A stretch of DNA of 39,743 bases from Pseudomonadota bacterium (GTDB lineage Bacteria > Myxococcota_A > UBA796 > CAJQPC01), in assembly GCA_024228935.1 (NCBI GenBank), contig JAAESX010000112.1, positions 1 to 39,743 on the forward strand. Direction: 5' to 3'. Below are positions 32,125 through 39,316 of this stretch, piece after piece (position 1 is the first letter of the stretch; each line of letters begins with the position of its first letter). A program made the position numbers and the translations under genes. The notes under the pieces are model-generated. The model did not search any database and had not been told where the DNA came from. It saw only the letters and a list, made by a program, of their open reading frames with translations.

Positions 32125-32150
32125 CGGAGCCCCCCTGCCCACGGGCTCCG
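32125..32150 (-). terminator. Perfect 8-bp hairpin after the lipoprotein gene
   Basis: CGGAGCCC at 32143-32150 (minus sense) pairs perfectly with GGGCTCCG at 32125-32132 around a 10-base loop, beginning one base after the TAG of the CILP-like lipoprotein gene. No U-run follows (TTAGC), so it may be a weak terminator or an mRNA-stabilising stem that separates this gene from the MFS-GMC operon. Confidence 0.5.
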
Positions 32151-32151
32151 G

Positions 32152-34011
32152 CTACTTCAGCTCGACCTCGACGATCTCCCCGCTGACCGCCTGCAGTCGA
32201 ATGGGGAGCCCGTCCGGACCCAGCGCCCAGGCGACCTGCGGCCGGTAGACGCTGACCGTGGTGTGTCCCGGCGCGAGCTGCGAGAGATCGCTGCCGCTCA
32301 GCTCCATCCGACCGTCGTCCGAGGCCCGGCACATGAGCCCGGTGTCGTCCGAGGCGCTCGTGACGAAGGCGAGCAGGTAGTCCGCGTCGCCAGCCGGGAA
32401 GTCGACGCGGAGGCCATCCGTGCGCGAGGTCTTGCCCAGCGGGCCCCAGACGTCGTCCAGCTCGATGGAGTCGGGCACGATGACCCAGCGCTGGTCGTCG
32501 ATGGGTCCGAAGTAGCTGCCGGCATCGCCGGGGGCCGTGCCGCGGACGATGTCACCCGAGCGCAGGTCGACGGGGCTGGCCAGGATCTCGTGGCCGTCGA
32601 GGTCGAGCGTCTCCCACAGGTAGACCGGGTTGCCGTCCAGGTGGCTCTGCTCGATGCGGTACTGCTCGCGCGGGGTGTCGAGCTTCAGGTACGAGCCGAC
32701 GCTGCGGGTCTCATGGGCGATGCCGACGGTCCGCGGCTGGAAGTTCTCCGGGAAGTCCTCGGGCGAGATGGCGACGCAGGTGTCCAGCGGGATCTCCAGC
32801 CAGAAGTCGTCGCAGAGCGTCGGGTCGCCCGGCGGCTCCCAGAACCAGGCCCGGAGCTGGTCGGCCTCGAATCCCTCGTCCATGCCGCTGATGTGCAGCT
32901 CCAGATCGTCGGCCATGACCATGCCCGCTTCGCGGCACACGGCGATGGGGTACCCGGGCACGGCGTCACAGCTCCCCTCGCCCAGGATGGTCTCGGTCCA
33001 CACGGCGGTCCACGTCCGGCCGCCCACGAACGTGTAGGCCGAGAACTGCACGGTGTCGCCGATCGCGACCTGCAGGTCGTACTCGCCGTTCTCGTCGGTG
33101 ACGGTCTCCGCCGTCGTCCAGCCGCCCGCAGCGACGACTCGAGCGCCTCGGATGGGGAAGCCGAGCACGTCGACGATGGTCCCCGAGCTGCACGTCCACT
33201 GGATGGGCTGATCGCAGTTGTACCAACCGCCATCCGTCGAGGAGATGTCGAAGTCGAAGGACAAGGCGCCAGCTGTGCCCGCGACGGATCCGGCTCCCTG
33301 CTCCGTCCAGATTCCCTTGTCGGTGTCCCAGCGCCACAGCGGAACCGAGTCACCGGCGCTCAGCGCGTAGGCCGCGGGCAGGCTGCCATTGCTGACGGGC
33401 ATGCTCGCCGCAAACGAGGCCGCCAGGGCCTCTCCCTCGGGCGTGGAGACCTCGACGTTGAACATGCCGTTGCTGACGAGCTGGGTCGGCATGGTCGGGC
33501 CGGCGTCCTTGGCGACCGTGTCGGCGAACGCCAGGGCCTTCAGGTCGCCGGGGGCGTACGCGGCATCCGAGCTGTAGGGGTCGAGGTAGGTGACGCGGAC
33601 CTCGGCGCGCCCGTCGTAGTCGGCGCCATCGAGCACCAGATCCCGGAGCTCGAGCGTGATGCCGTCGAGCGTGACGGTGGTGTCGCCGGTGCGCGTGTCG
33701 ATGGTCGCTCGGCCACCCTCCTCGCCCAGGACCGCGTCCAGGGAGACCGTCTCCCAGGAGTGGAGCGCTGTGGTCTCCCAGCCCGGCGCGTAGCCCTCGG
33801 CCAGAAAGCGCACGACGTGGTCGCCCGGGGGGATCCCATCGGCGACGTAGACCCCCGCGTCGTCGGTCTCGACGACGAAGCCATCGATCTCGACCTCGAC
33901 GCCCGACAAGGGAGCACCGGCGACGTCGGTGACCGTGCCGCCGACACGGCCGATCGGCCGCATCTGGACGTCGGGGGTGGAGGTGCTGCAGGCGGCGAGA
34001 AGAACGAGCAT
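32152..34011 (-). CDS. CILP/FAM171-like lipoprotein with carboxypeptidase-regulatory-like domains
   Basis: The protein has 619 residues. The ATG at 34011, with GGGAG seven bases upstream, is the most upstream start in frame, giving lipidation at Cys8 (MLVLLAAC). A carboxypeptidase-regulatory-like beta-sandwich is at about 22-90 (VGGTVTDVAGAPLSGVEVEI). The next region has 'VPLWRWDTDKGIWTEQG' at about 222-238, the hallmark of the CILP/FAM171-type domain better known from animal matrix proteins and also found in secreted bacterial proteins. A second regulatory-like domain follows (about 270-330), then a large unassigned beta-rich C-terminus with paired Cys. Surface exposed; no catalytic motif. 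It diverges from the lectin-like lipoprotein gene, the two sharing 136 bp of upstream region. Confidence 0.78.
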   Translation of the reverse strand: MLVLLAACSTSTPDVQMRPIGRVGGTVTDVAGAPLSGVEVEIDGFVVETDDAGVYVADGIPPGDHVVRFLAEGYAPGWETTALHSWETVSLDAVLGEEGGRATIDTRTGDTTVTLDGITLELRDLVLDGADYDGRAEVRVTYLDPYSSDAAYAPGDLKALAFADTVAKDAGPTMPTQLVSNGMFNVEVSTPEGEALAASFAASMPVSNGSLPAAYALSAGDSVPLWRWDTDKGIWTEQGAGSVAGTAGALSFDFDISSTDGGWYNCDQPIQWTCSSGTIVDVLGFPIRGARVVAAGGWTTAETVTDENGEYDLQVAIGDTVQFSAYTFVGGRTWTAVWTETILGEGSCDAVPGYPIAVCREAGMVMADDLELHISGMDEGFEADQLRAWFWEPPGDPTLCDDFWLEIPLDTCVAISPEDFPENFQPRTVGIAHETRSVGSYLKLDTPREQYRIEQSHLDGNPVYLWETLDLDGHEILASPVDLRSGDIVRGTAPGDAGSYFGPIDDQRWVIVPDSIELDDVWGPLGKTSRTDGLRVDFPAGDADYLLAFVTSASDDTGLMCRASDDGRMELSGSDLSQLAPGHTTVSVYRPQVAWALGPDGLPIRLQAVSGEIVEVELK

Positions 34012-34147
34012 CGGGGACTCCCTGGGTCTACGAAGCCTCTCCCCGGACGATGACCTGGCCGATGACGCGGCGATGACGCGTGGTCAGTTCGTGTCCACGA
34101 AGGAGCGTCGCGCCGATAGGATGCGGCCTCTCCATCCCGAGGAAAGC

Positions 34148-35005
34148 GTGCTCCTGACCGCCGTTCTGGGTCCGCTGGCGCTCGGCTGCCTGTTCAAGCT
34201 CCCTTTCGCGGAAGGCACCGACAGCGGGGATCCGCCGACGAGCCAGGGCGACGCCGACTCGGCCACCGAGGGGACGGGAGACAGCGACGACGCCAAGGAC
34301 AGCGAGGACCCCGGAGACAGCGCGGGCCCGGGGGACAGCGAGGACCCGGGGGACAGCGAAGACGAGACCTGCGAGGCCTGGACCGACAGCGACGGAGACG
34401 GACATGGCGCGGGCACCGCGGTCGAGGTGGACTGCGACGCGATCCCCGAGGGCCTGGTCACCAACGACGATGACTGTGACGACAGCGACGGCGCCGTGAA
34501 CCCCGGTGCAACCGAGGTCTGCAACGGCATCGACGACGACTGCAGCGGAGCGGTCGACAGCGCCGACGTGTGCCCGTGCCCCCTGGAGCACTACGGCGGG
34601 CACGCCTACCTGTTCTGCAACACCTCGGCGACCTGGTACCAGGCCCAGTCGACCTGCGAGGCCCTCGACAACTACCTGCTGGTCGTCCTCGACGACGCCT
34701 CCGAGCAGAGCTGGGTCACGACGAAGGCCGCCGCACAGGGGGGCTCCGCGTTCTGGTGGCTCGGGTACCACAACCTGAACGCCACCCCGGGCCAGGAGCC
34801 TGCGGGCGGCTACGAGTGGGTGGACGGCAGCAGCGCCGGCTACGAGAACTGGCGCTCGGGCGAGCCGGACGACGAGGGCGACGACGGGGACGAGGACTGC
34901 GCCCACCTGGACACCGCGCACGGCGGGTGGAGCGACCTCCACTGCAGCTGGGCGGACTTCGACGGCGAGTCGATGTCCTACGTCTGCGAGTCGACCGTCC
35001 CCTAG
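34148..35005 (+). CDS. C-type-lectin-domain lipoprotein with one MopE-type repeat
   Basis: The protein has 285 residues from GTG 34148, preferred because GAGG precedes it at correct spacing and 'LLTAVLGPLALGC' is a clean lipobox (Cys14); ATG 34121 would add nine residues. A Ser/Asp/Pro/Gly linker with DSEDPGDS repeats (about 20-75) is followed by one MopE-type unit (about 78-139: DSDGDGHGAG, DCDDSDGAVNPGATEVCNG). The C-terminal C-type lectin-like fold (142-285) has 'FWWLGYHNLN', 'WRSGEPDDEGDDGDEDCAHL' and WSDLHC ending YVCE. The EPD triplet and WSD contribute Ca2+ ligands in sugar-binding members, so Ca2+-dependent carbohydrate binding is plausible. Ends two bases before the converging bPH_2 gene. 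Confidence 0.82.
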   Translation: MLLTAVLGPLALGCLFKLPFAEGTDSGDPPTSQGDADSATEGTGDSDDAKDSEDPGDSAGPGDSEDPGDSEDETCEAWTDSDGDGHGAGTAVEVDCDAIPEGLVTNDDDCDDSDGAVNPGATEVCNGIDDDCSGAVDSADVCPCPLEHYGGHAYLFCNTSATWYQAQSTCEALDNYLLVVLDDASEQSWVTTKAAAQGGSAFWWLGYHNLNATPGQEPAGGYEWVDGSSAGYENWRSGEPDDEGDDGDEDCAHLDTAHGGWSDLHCSWADFDGESMSYVCESTVP

Positions 35006-35007
35006 CC

Positions 35008-37194
35008 TCAGCTCCCGTAGCGCTCGCGGATCGCGCCGTACAACGCCGCGAACTCCGGCACGTCGGACAGCACCAGGTCCGGAAGGCTGCTCCCCGCGGT
35101 GAACAGCGTCACGCCGCCGTTGTCGAACATCTTCCCGAACATCGCCTGGCCCTGCTTCAGCGAGTCGATGCGGTCGAACAGCACGCTGGTGTGGGTCTTG
35201 TAGATGACCCCCTCGTCGACGACCACGCGCTCGGCCTCGACCCGGTAGTGCCGACGCTTCAGCGCCATCCAGCTCCACGGGATGAACAGCCAGAGCGGCG
35301 GGAACAGGCACCCGAAGACCCCCAACTTGACCAGGGTGTTCGCCACGGCTGGCTGGAAGGACGGGCCATCGGCGACGGCGAGCGCGGTCCCGGCGGTCTG
35401 GGGCTGGATGCGCCCCTGGAGCAGCGCGTCCAAGCTGGTGATGAACGGCCGGACGTCCGGCATGTAGTGGGCGGTGAAGCTGTTCGGGATGACGGGACCG
35501 GGCCCCTTCGACGTCTGGATCTGGGTCTCGCCGGCCACGAAGAACGTGACCTTGCCCGCGTCGATCCCGGCGTAGCGCTGGACCGAGACCTTCTTGATGT
35601 CGTCATAGCGGGCGTACGTGTGCGTCCGAAAGAACACCCCCTGCTCGAGCTCGATGTGGTGCTCGTGCAAGCGGAAGGCCTGACGCTTGGCTCGGGCCGC
35701 GGCCCACACCGCCACGAGCCCGAGCGGAATGGCCAGGAGACCGAACGTGACGAGGACCAGCGGCAGCCAGAACACGGCTCCGACCGCATGCGCCCGAGCG
35801 AACGTCCCGAAGCTGAAGGTGGCCGGCAGGTCGAGCTGCGCCTCGCCACCGACGATGCCGCATTGGCGAAGCAGCGCAGGCAGGTCCACGTCCGAGCGCT
35901 CGACGTGCGCGAGCGTGATGGGCGTGCTGGAGCCGATGCTCCAGATCTTCACCGAGAACGTCCCGAACAGGTGGTCCAAGGGGCCGGTGCTGACCTGGAC
36001 GCCCGTGACCTTGTCGTAGGCGAACTCGAGCTCCTGGCGCCCCAGGAACGAGTACGTGCTGGACAGGGACGCGGGACCGACCGTGAACGTCGTGGCCAGC
36101 GCCCGGATGAGCCCTCCGCTGAGCGTCGCCCGCAGGGTGTTCATCTTCAGCTGGGCGGTCCAGGCCTCGCTCGCCGGGACCGGAGCGGCAGCGGGGCGGG
36201 AGGCGCGAGGTCGGTCGCCGGGAACCTCGACCACCGCCTCGGCCTGGCGCTGATCCTGGGCCGAGGCGACCCGGTCGCGGATGACGGCCTGCAGCGCGGG
36301 CCCATCGGCCAACCGCCGGAACGCGACCTCCGAGCCGCTCCCCTGGCAGCTGACCCGCACGTCCCAGATGCCAAGCGCCTGATCGATGAACGTCTGGCGC
36401 GTCGCGGCGTCGGCGATGTTCTCGTTCGGGATGAACGCGTTGGTGCGACTGAGGAAGCCCTCGCGGTACTCGACGACGTCGTCGTAGACCTCGTAGGTGC
36501 GGCGCTTCATGTCCAGGTAGTGGAGGACGAGCCAGACGCCAGCGAGCGCCACGAGAGAGCCCATTCCGAGGAGCCCCAGGACCACCCCGACCGGGCCCGC
36601 CGCGGCGAGTCCGGCGGACAGGGCCGATGCTCCTCCCAGCAGCCCGAGCGCGCCGAGGCCCATCTGTCCGACCTCGAGAGCGGCGCCAAGGCTGCTCGGG
36701 GTCTCGCTGTGCAGCTTCTCCCGAGCCTGGAGCGAGAAGCCGTTGTGCCGCATCAGCTCGCGGATTCGCGCGTAGAGCTCGTCGGGCTGCTTCACCGAGC
36801 GGAACACGACCTCGGCGCTGCTGCTGCCCGCCGACTGGACGATGACGTCGCCGACGTCGAAGAGCTTGTACCGAAGCCACGAGAGGTGCTGCTTGACGTG
36901 GGTCACGTTCCGTACGTCGAGCTCCGTGACCCGGTCGCTCAACAGGCCCCCGCCACGCGCGACGAGGTGGTGCTCATGGATCTCGTACCGCTCCTTCTTC
37001 CAGGCCACGAACCCGCCGACGGCGGACCACGCGACCAGCGCGACGGCCAGCAGGCCGCCGAGCGCCATCAGGCCGAACATGTCGGTCACCAGGCCGGCCC
37101 CGGCGAGGAGGGCGAACACGAGTGCGGCGACGACGACACCCGAGCTGACGCGGCCGAAGAGGAACGGACCGATGGTGGGGCGGAGCTCTTCCAT
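35008..37194 (-). CDS. Membrane protein with about five bacterial PH (bPH_2) domains
   Basis: The protein has 728 residues. Hydrophobic segments at about 17-60, 180-225, 470-500 and 620-640 separate bPH_2-like domains at about 68-150, 232-312, 372-462, 505-610 and 645-726. Each starts with a pattern such as YEIHEHHLVARGGGLLSDRV, FRLHEHHIELEQGVFFRTHT or YRVEAERVVVDEGVIYKTHT and ends in a helix (LYARIREL, LYGAIRERY). YdbT-type proteins usually carry fewer copies. It begins in the stop codon of the lipid-kinase gene (TGATG), so both proteins are made together, which fits a role in lipid or membrane-state sensing. Function is not established. Confidence 0.82.
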   Translation of the reverse strand: MEELRPTIGPFLFGRVSSGVVVAALVFALLAGAGLVTDMFGLMALGGLLAVALVAWSAVGGFVAWKKERYEIHEHHLVARGGGLLSDRVTELDVRNVTHVKQHLSWLRYKLFDVGDVIVQSAGSSSAEVVFRSVKQPDELYARIRELMRHNGFSLQAREKLHSETPSSLGAALEVGQMGLGALGLLGGASALSAGLAAAGPVGVVLGLLGMGSLVALAGVWLVLHYLDMKRRTYEVYDDVVEYREGFLSRTNAFIPNENIADAATRQTFIDQALGIWDVRVSCQGSGSEVAFRRLADGPALQAVIRDRVASAQDQRQAEAVVEVPGDRPRASRPAAAPVPASEAWTAQLKMNTLRATLSGGLIRALATTFTVGPASLSSTYSFLGRQELEFAYDKVTGVQVSTGPLDHLFGTFSVKIWSIGSSTPITLAHVERSDVDLPALLRQCGIVGGEAQLDLPATFSFGTFARAHAVGAVFWLPLVLVTFGLLAIPLGLVAVWAAARAKRQAFRLHEHHIELEQGVFFRTHTYARYDDIKKVSVQRYAGIDAGKVTFFVAGETQIQTSKGPGPVIPNSFTAHYMPDVRPFITSLDALLQGRIQPQTAGTALAVADGPSFQPAVANTLVKLGVFGCLFPPLWLFIPWSWMALKRRHYRVEAERVVVDEGVIYKTHTSVLFDRIDSLKQGQAMFGKMFDNGGVTLFTAGSSLPDLVLSDVPEFAALYGAIRERYGS

Positions 37195-38093
37195 CAGGAG
37201 AGGTGGGCGGGATCCACGTCGATCAGACGCAGCGCCTTGGGGGTGACGGTGAACGTGGCCGGCACGGCGCCGACCTCCTCGCCGTCCATCTCCAGCAGAC
37301 CGGGCTCGTCGCCGACGGACTGCACCTCGAGCACCCGCCCGCGTCGGAACACCACGCGGTCCAGCTCGATGTGGGTCCCCTTGTACAGCCGAGGCAGATC
37401 GCTGATGGACTGCAGGAACGTCGCGTCGCGGACCAGCACCACGTCGATCTGACCGTCGTCCACCTTGGCGTCAGGGGCGAAGAACATCCCGCCGCCGGCA
37501 TACGGCGCGTTCGCCACGCTGAGCACCGTGGTCTTGTGGGACCCCAGGTCCTCGCCGTCCAGCTGAAGGCTCAGCACGGGAGGCCGATAGGCCGCCAGGG
37601 CACGCACCGTCGCCAGGCCGAAGCTGAGCGTGCCGCCCAGCCGCTTGCTCGACGCGTTGACCCCCTCGTCGATGACCGCAGAGATGCCGACCGAGGCGAT
37701 GTTGAACGCGTGACGGACCTGGCCATCCCACTCGACGCGGATGGCGTCCACCGGATGGGCCGCGCTCATCAGCCCTTCGGCGGTCCCCTTGTGGGTGAGG
37801 ATCCGACGCAGGTCGCCGCCGGTGCCGCCGCTGAGCAGGCCCATCGTGGCGTCGGTCCGGCCCGAGTCGATGATGCCGTTGAGGACCTCGTTGTGGGTGC
37901 CGTCGCCGCCGAGTGAGATCAGCGTGTCGAAGCCCTCGCCCAGTGCCTGAGCGGCGAGCTCGCGCGCGTGACCGCGATGCTGGGTGAGGCGGACCTCGAC
38001 GCCGGGCAGCTTGGCCTGCCAGCCCGCGAGCTTCTTGCCGACACCTCCGGCGCCCGCGACGGGGTTGGCGATGACCACGACGGACTCGAGCAT
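37194..38093 (-). CDS. Diacylglycerol / lipid kinase, YegS-BmrU-LCB5 family
   Basis: The protein has 299 residues, the normal family length. The nucleotide-binding motif LISLGGDGTHNEVLNG (GGDGT at 62-66) and 'MGLLSGGTGGDLRRIL' (in place of PxGTxNDFAR) are diagnostic. The C-terminal beta-sandwich includes 'VANAPYAGGGMFFAPDAKVD' and DGQIDVVLVRD, which is the classic end of these kinases, and LEMDGEEVG. It phosphorylates diacylglycerol or a related lipid at the inner membrane using ATP. The stop overlaps the bPH_2 gene start. The start is ATG 38093 with a modest ribosome site. Confidence 0.92.
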   Translation of the reverse strand: MLESVVVIANPVAGAGGVGKKLAGWQAKLPGVEVRLTQHRGHARELAAQALGEGFDTLISLGGDGTHNEVLNGIIDSGRTDATMGLLSGGTGGDLRRILTHKGTAEGLMSAAHPVDAIRVEWDGQVRHAFNIASVGISAVIDEGVNASSKRLGGTLSFGLATVRALAAYRPPVLSLQLDGEDLGSHKTTVLSVANAPYAGGGMFFAPDAKVDDGQIDVVLVRDATFLQSISDLPRLYKGTHIELDRVVFRRGRVLEVQSVGDEPGLLEMDGEEVGAVPATFTVTPKALRLIDVDPAHLS

Positions 38094-38143
38094 GGGACCT
38101 CCGCTCTGGAGCTATCCGGCCCGACGCATCAAGCGTGTCGGGA

Positions 38144-39310
38144 TCAGGCCGCCTCACCGTGGCAGATCAGGAACACCGAGGTCCGAGCGAGCCCGTGGCG
38201 GGCGTTCAGGCTCAGGAACAGCCGCCCCGCGGGCGCCACGAAGCGGTACGACTCCGGCACCACGACCGGCGCCCCGTCGCCTGAACGGGCCAGGATGGCG
38301 CCAGCGGGATGTGAGGGCATGTGCCGGGCGATCGCCTCGCTGCGCGGGGGCCGCTCCTTGACACGGATGACCTGCACGAAGGCGCTCTCGGGCACCACCA
38401 ACAGCGTGTGCGTCCAGTGGCCGGCCCTCAAGGCGTAGTGTCCTCGGGCCTGCTCGAGCTGCCGGTATCGCGCCTCCTTGATGATCCGAATCGAGACCGC
38501 GAGCCCGACGCCGATGGCCAGCGCAGCCAGGAGCAGCCAGGAGCAGCCAGGAGCAGCCAGGAGCAGCCAGGAGCAGCCAGGAGCAGCCAGGAGCAGCGGC
38601 GCGATGGCGCCCCCGCAGGCCGCCGCACAGATGGCGACCGTCGCCACGACAGCCCCTCCGACGATGGTGCCCCCCAGCAGCAGGAGGCCCAACGCGAGCA
38701 GGAGATCTCCGCTCGCGGAGGGCCCCCCGTTCTCGTTGCCGGTGAGTCCTCTCACCCGCCGAGCCAGGCCCGGGTCGCCGGCGAAGACCCCGGACTGCGT
38801 CCCGACCACAGCCAGATCGGGTAGCAATCGACGCAGCTTCGCGAGCCGACGCCGGACCGGCGCCAGGTCTTCAGGCGTCTTCGGGAGCTGGCCCACCATC
38901 GACCGCTCGAGGGGGTCCTCGGCGTCCTGGGTCAGGCAAGCGCGAACCCGCGCGAGCCCATCGGCTTCGACATCGAGTCCACACGGCTGGGACATCAAGG
39001 CCTCGGCGCACAACACGCCACGCCCGACCCGCCGGGCCACGTCCTGGATCAGCGCCTGGGCCTCGGGAAGGAGCTGCTCCTCGAGCGAGTGGTTGGCGAA
39101 GCAGCGGTAGGCCCCCAAGCACGCGACCGCGTCGGCCAGCGCGAAGAAGTCCCGCGGAGCCGGGTGCTCGAAGTTGGAAAGGATGCGGTCCCGGGCCCGC
39201 TGGACCTCGGCTTCGGCCGCCAGCAGCCAGCCCTGTCCAGCCCGAACCGTCCCCTGACCGAGAGCGGCCGCCACCGCTGCGCCGCCACCGATGAAGTCCC
39301 GCCTTCGCAT
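38144..39310 (-). CDS. Tat-signal envelope protein with LecA-like C-terminal domain and an internal decanucleotide repeat
   Basis: The protein has 388 residues. A twin-arginine-type signal (RRRDFIGGGAAVAAALG) is followed by a Cys-containing helical domain (about 30-200), then a long hydrophobic region (about 203-275). Within that region, residues 238-263 are LLLAAPGCSW repeats encoded by a 10-bp tandem array. The C-terminus (about 300-386: AGAILARSGDGAPVVVPESY and FVAPAGRLFLSLNARHG) resembles the core of PA-IL/LecA-like galactose-binding domains ('GALIGRIG...F.AP.SGRLYLGVND'), although several Ca2+-site residues are not conserved. Because the unit is not a multiple of three, gain or loss of one copy removes the lectin-like end. 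Divergent from the outer-membrane protein gene next door. The domain call is a pattern match only. Confidence 0.65.
   Translation of the reverse strand: MRRRDFIGGGAAVAAALGQGTVRAGQGWLLAAEAEVQRARDRILSNFEHPAPRDFFALADAVACLGAYRCFANHSLEEQLLPEAQALIQDVARRVGRGVLCAEALMSQPCGLDVEADGLARVRACLTQDAEDPLERSMVGQLPKTPEDLAPVRRRLAKLRRLLPDLAVVGTQSGVFAGDPGLARRVRGLTGNENGGPSASGDLLLALGLLLLGGTIVGGAVVATVAICAAACGGAIAPLLLAAPGCSWLLLAAPGCSWLLLAALAIGVGLAVSIRIIKEARYRQLEQARGHYALRAGHWTHTLLVVPESAFVQVIRVKERPPRSEAIARHMPSHPAGAILARSGDGAPVVVPESYRFVAPAGRLFLSLNARHGLARTSVFLICHGEAA
38523..38597. repeat. Decanucleotide tandem array, about 7.5 copies
   Basis: Eight bases of a first unit, six perfect copies of gagcagccag (38531-38590) and seven bases of a last one, 75 bp in all, all inside the 38144-39310 coding sequence. 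No mismatches are seen between units. The 10-bp unit shifts the frame with each step. In one shifted frame translation meets a stop at 38428; in the other it continues as Arg-rich sequence. Confidence 0.95.
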
Positions 39311-39316
39311 TGGGGA

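Noticed and set aside
29260..32142. 960-codon minus-strand frame suggesting a fused transporter-oxidoreductase
   Set aside because: The first 438 codons are the wrong frame of the MFS gene; the oxidoreductase begins at the ATG at 30828 overlapping the MFS stop.
34570..37452. 960-codon plus-strand frame across the lectin gene and the bPH_2 gene
   Set aside because: Arg/Gln/Glu-rich shadow frame; the CTLD and bPH_2 motifs are in other frames.
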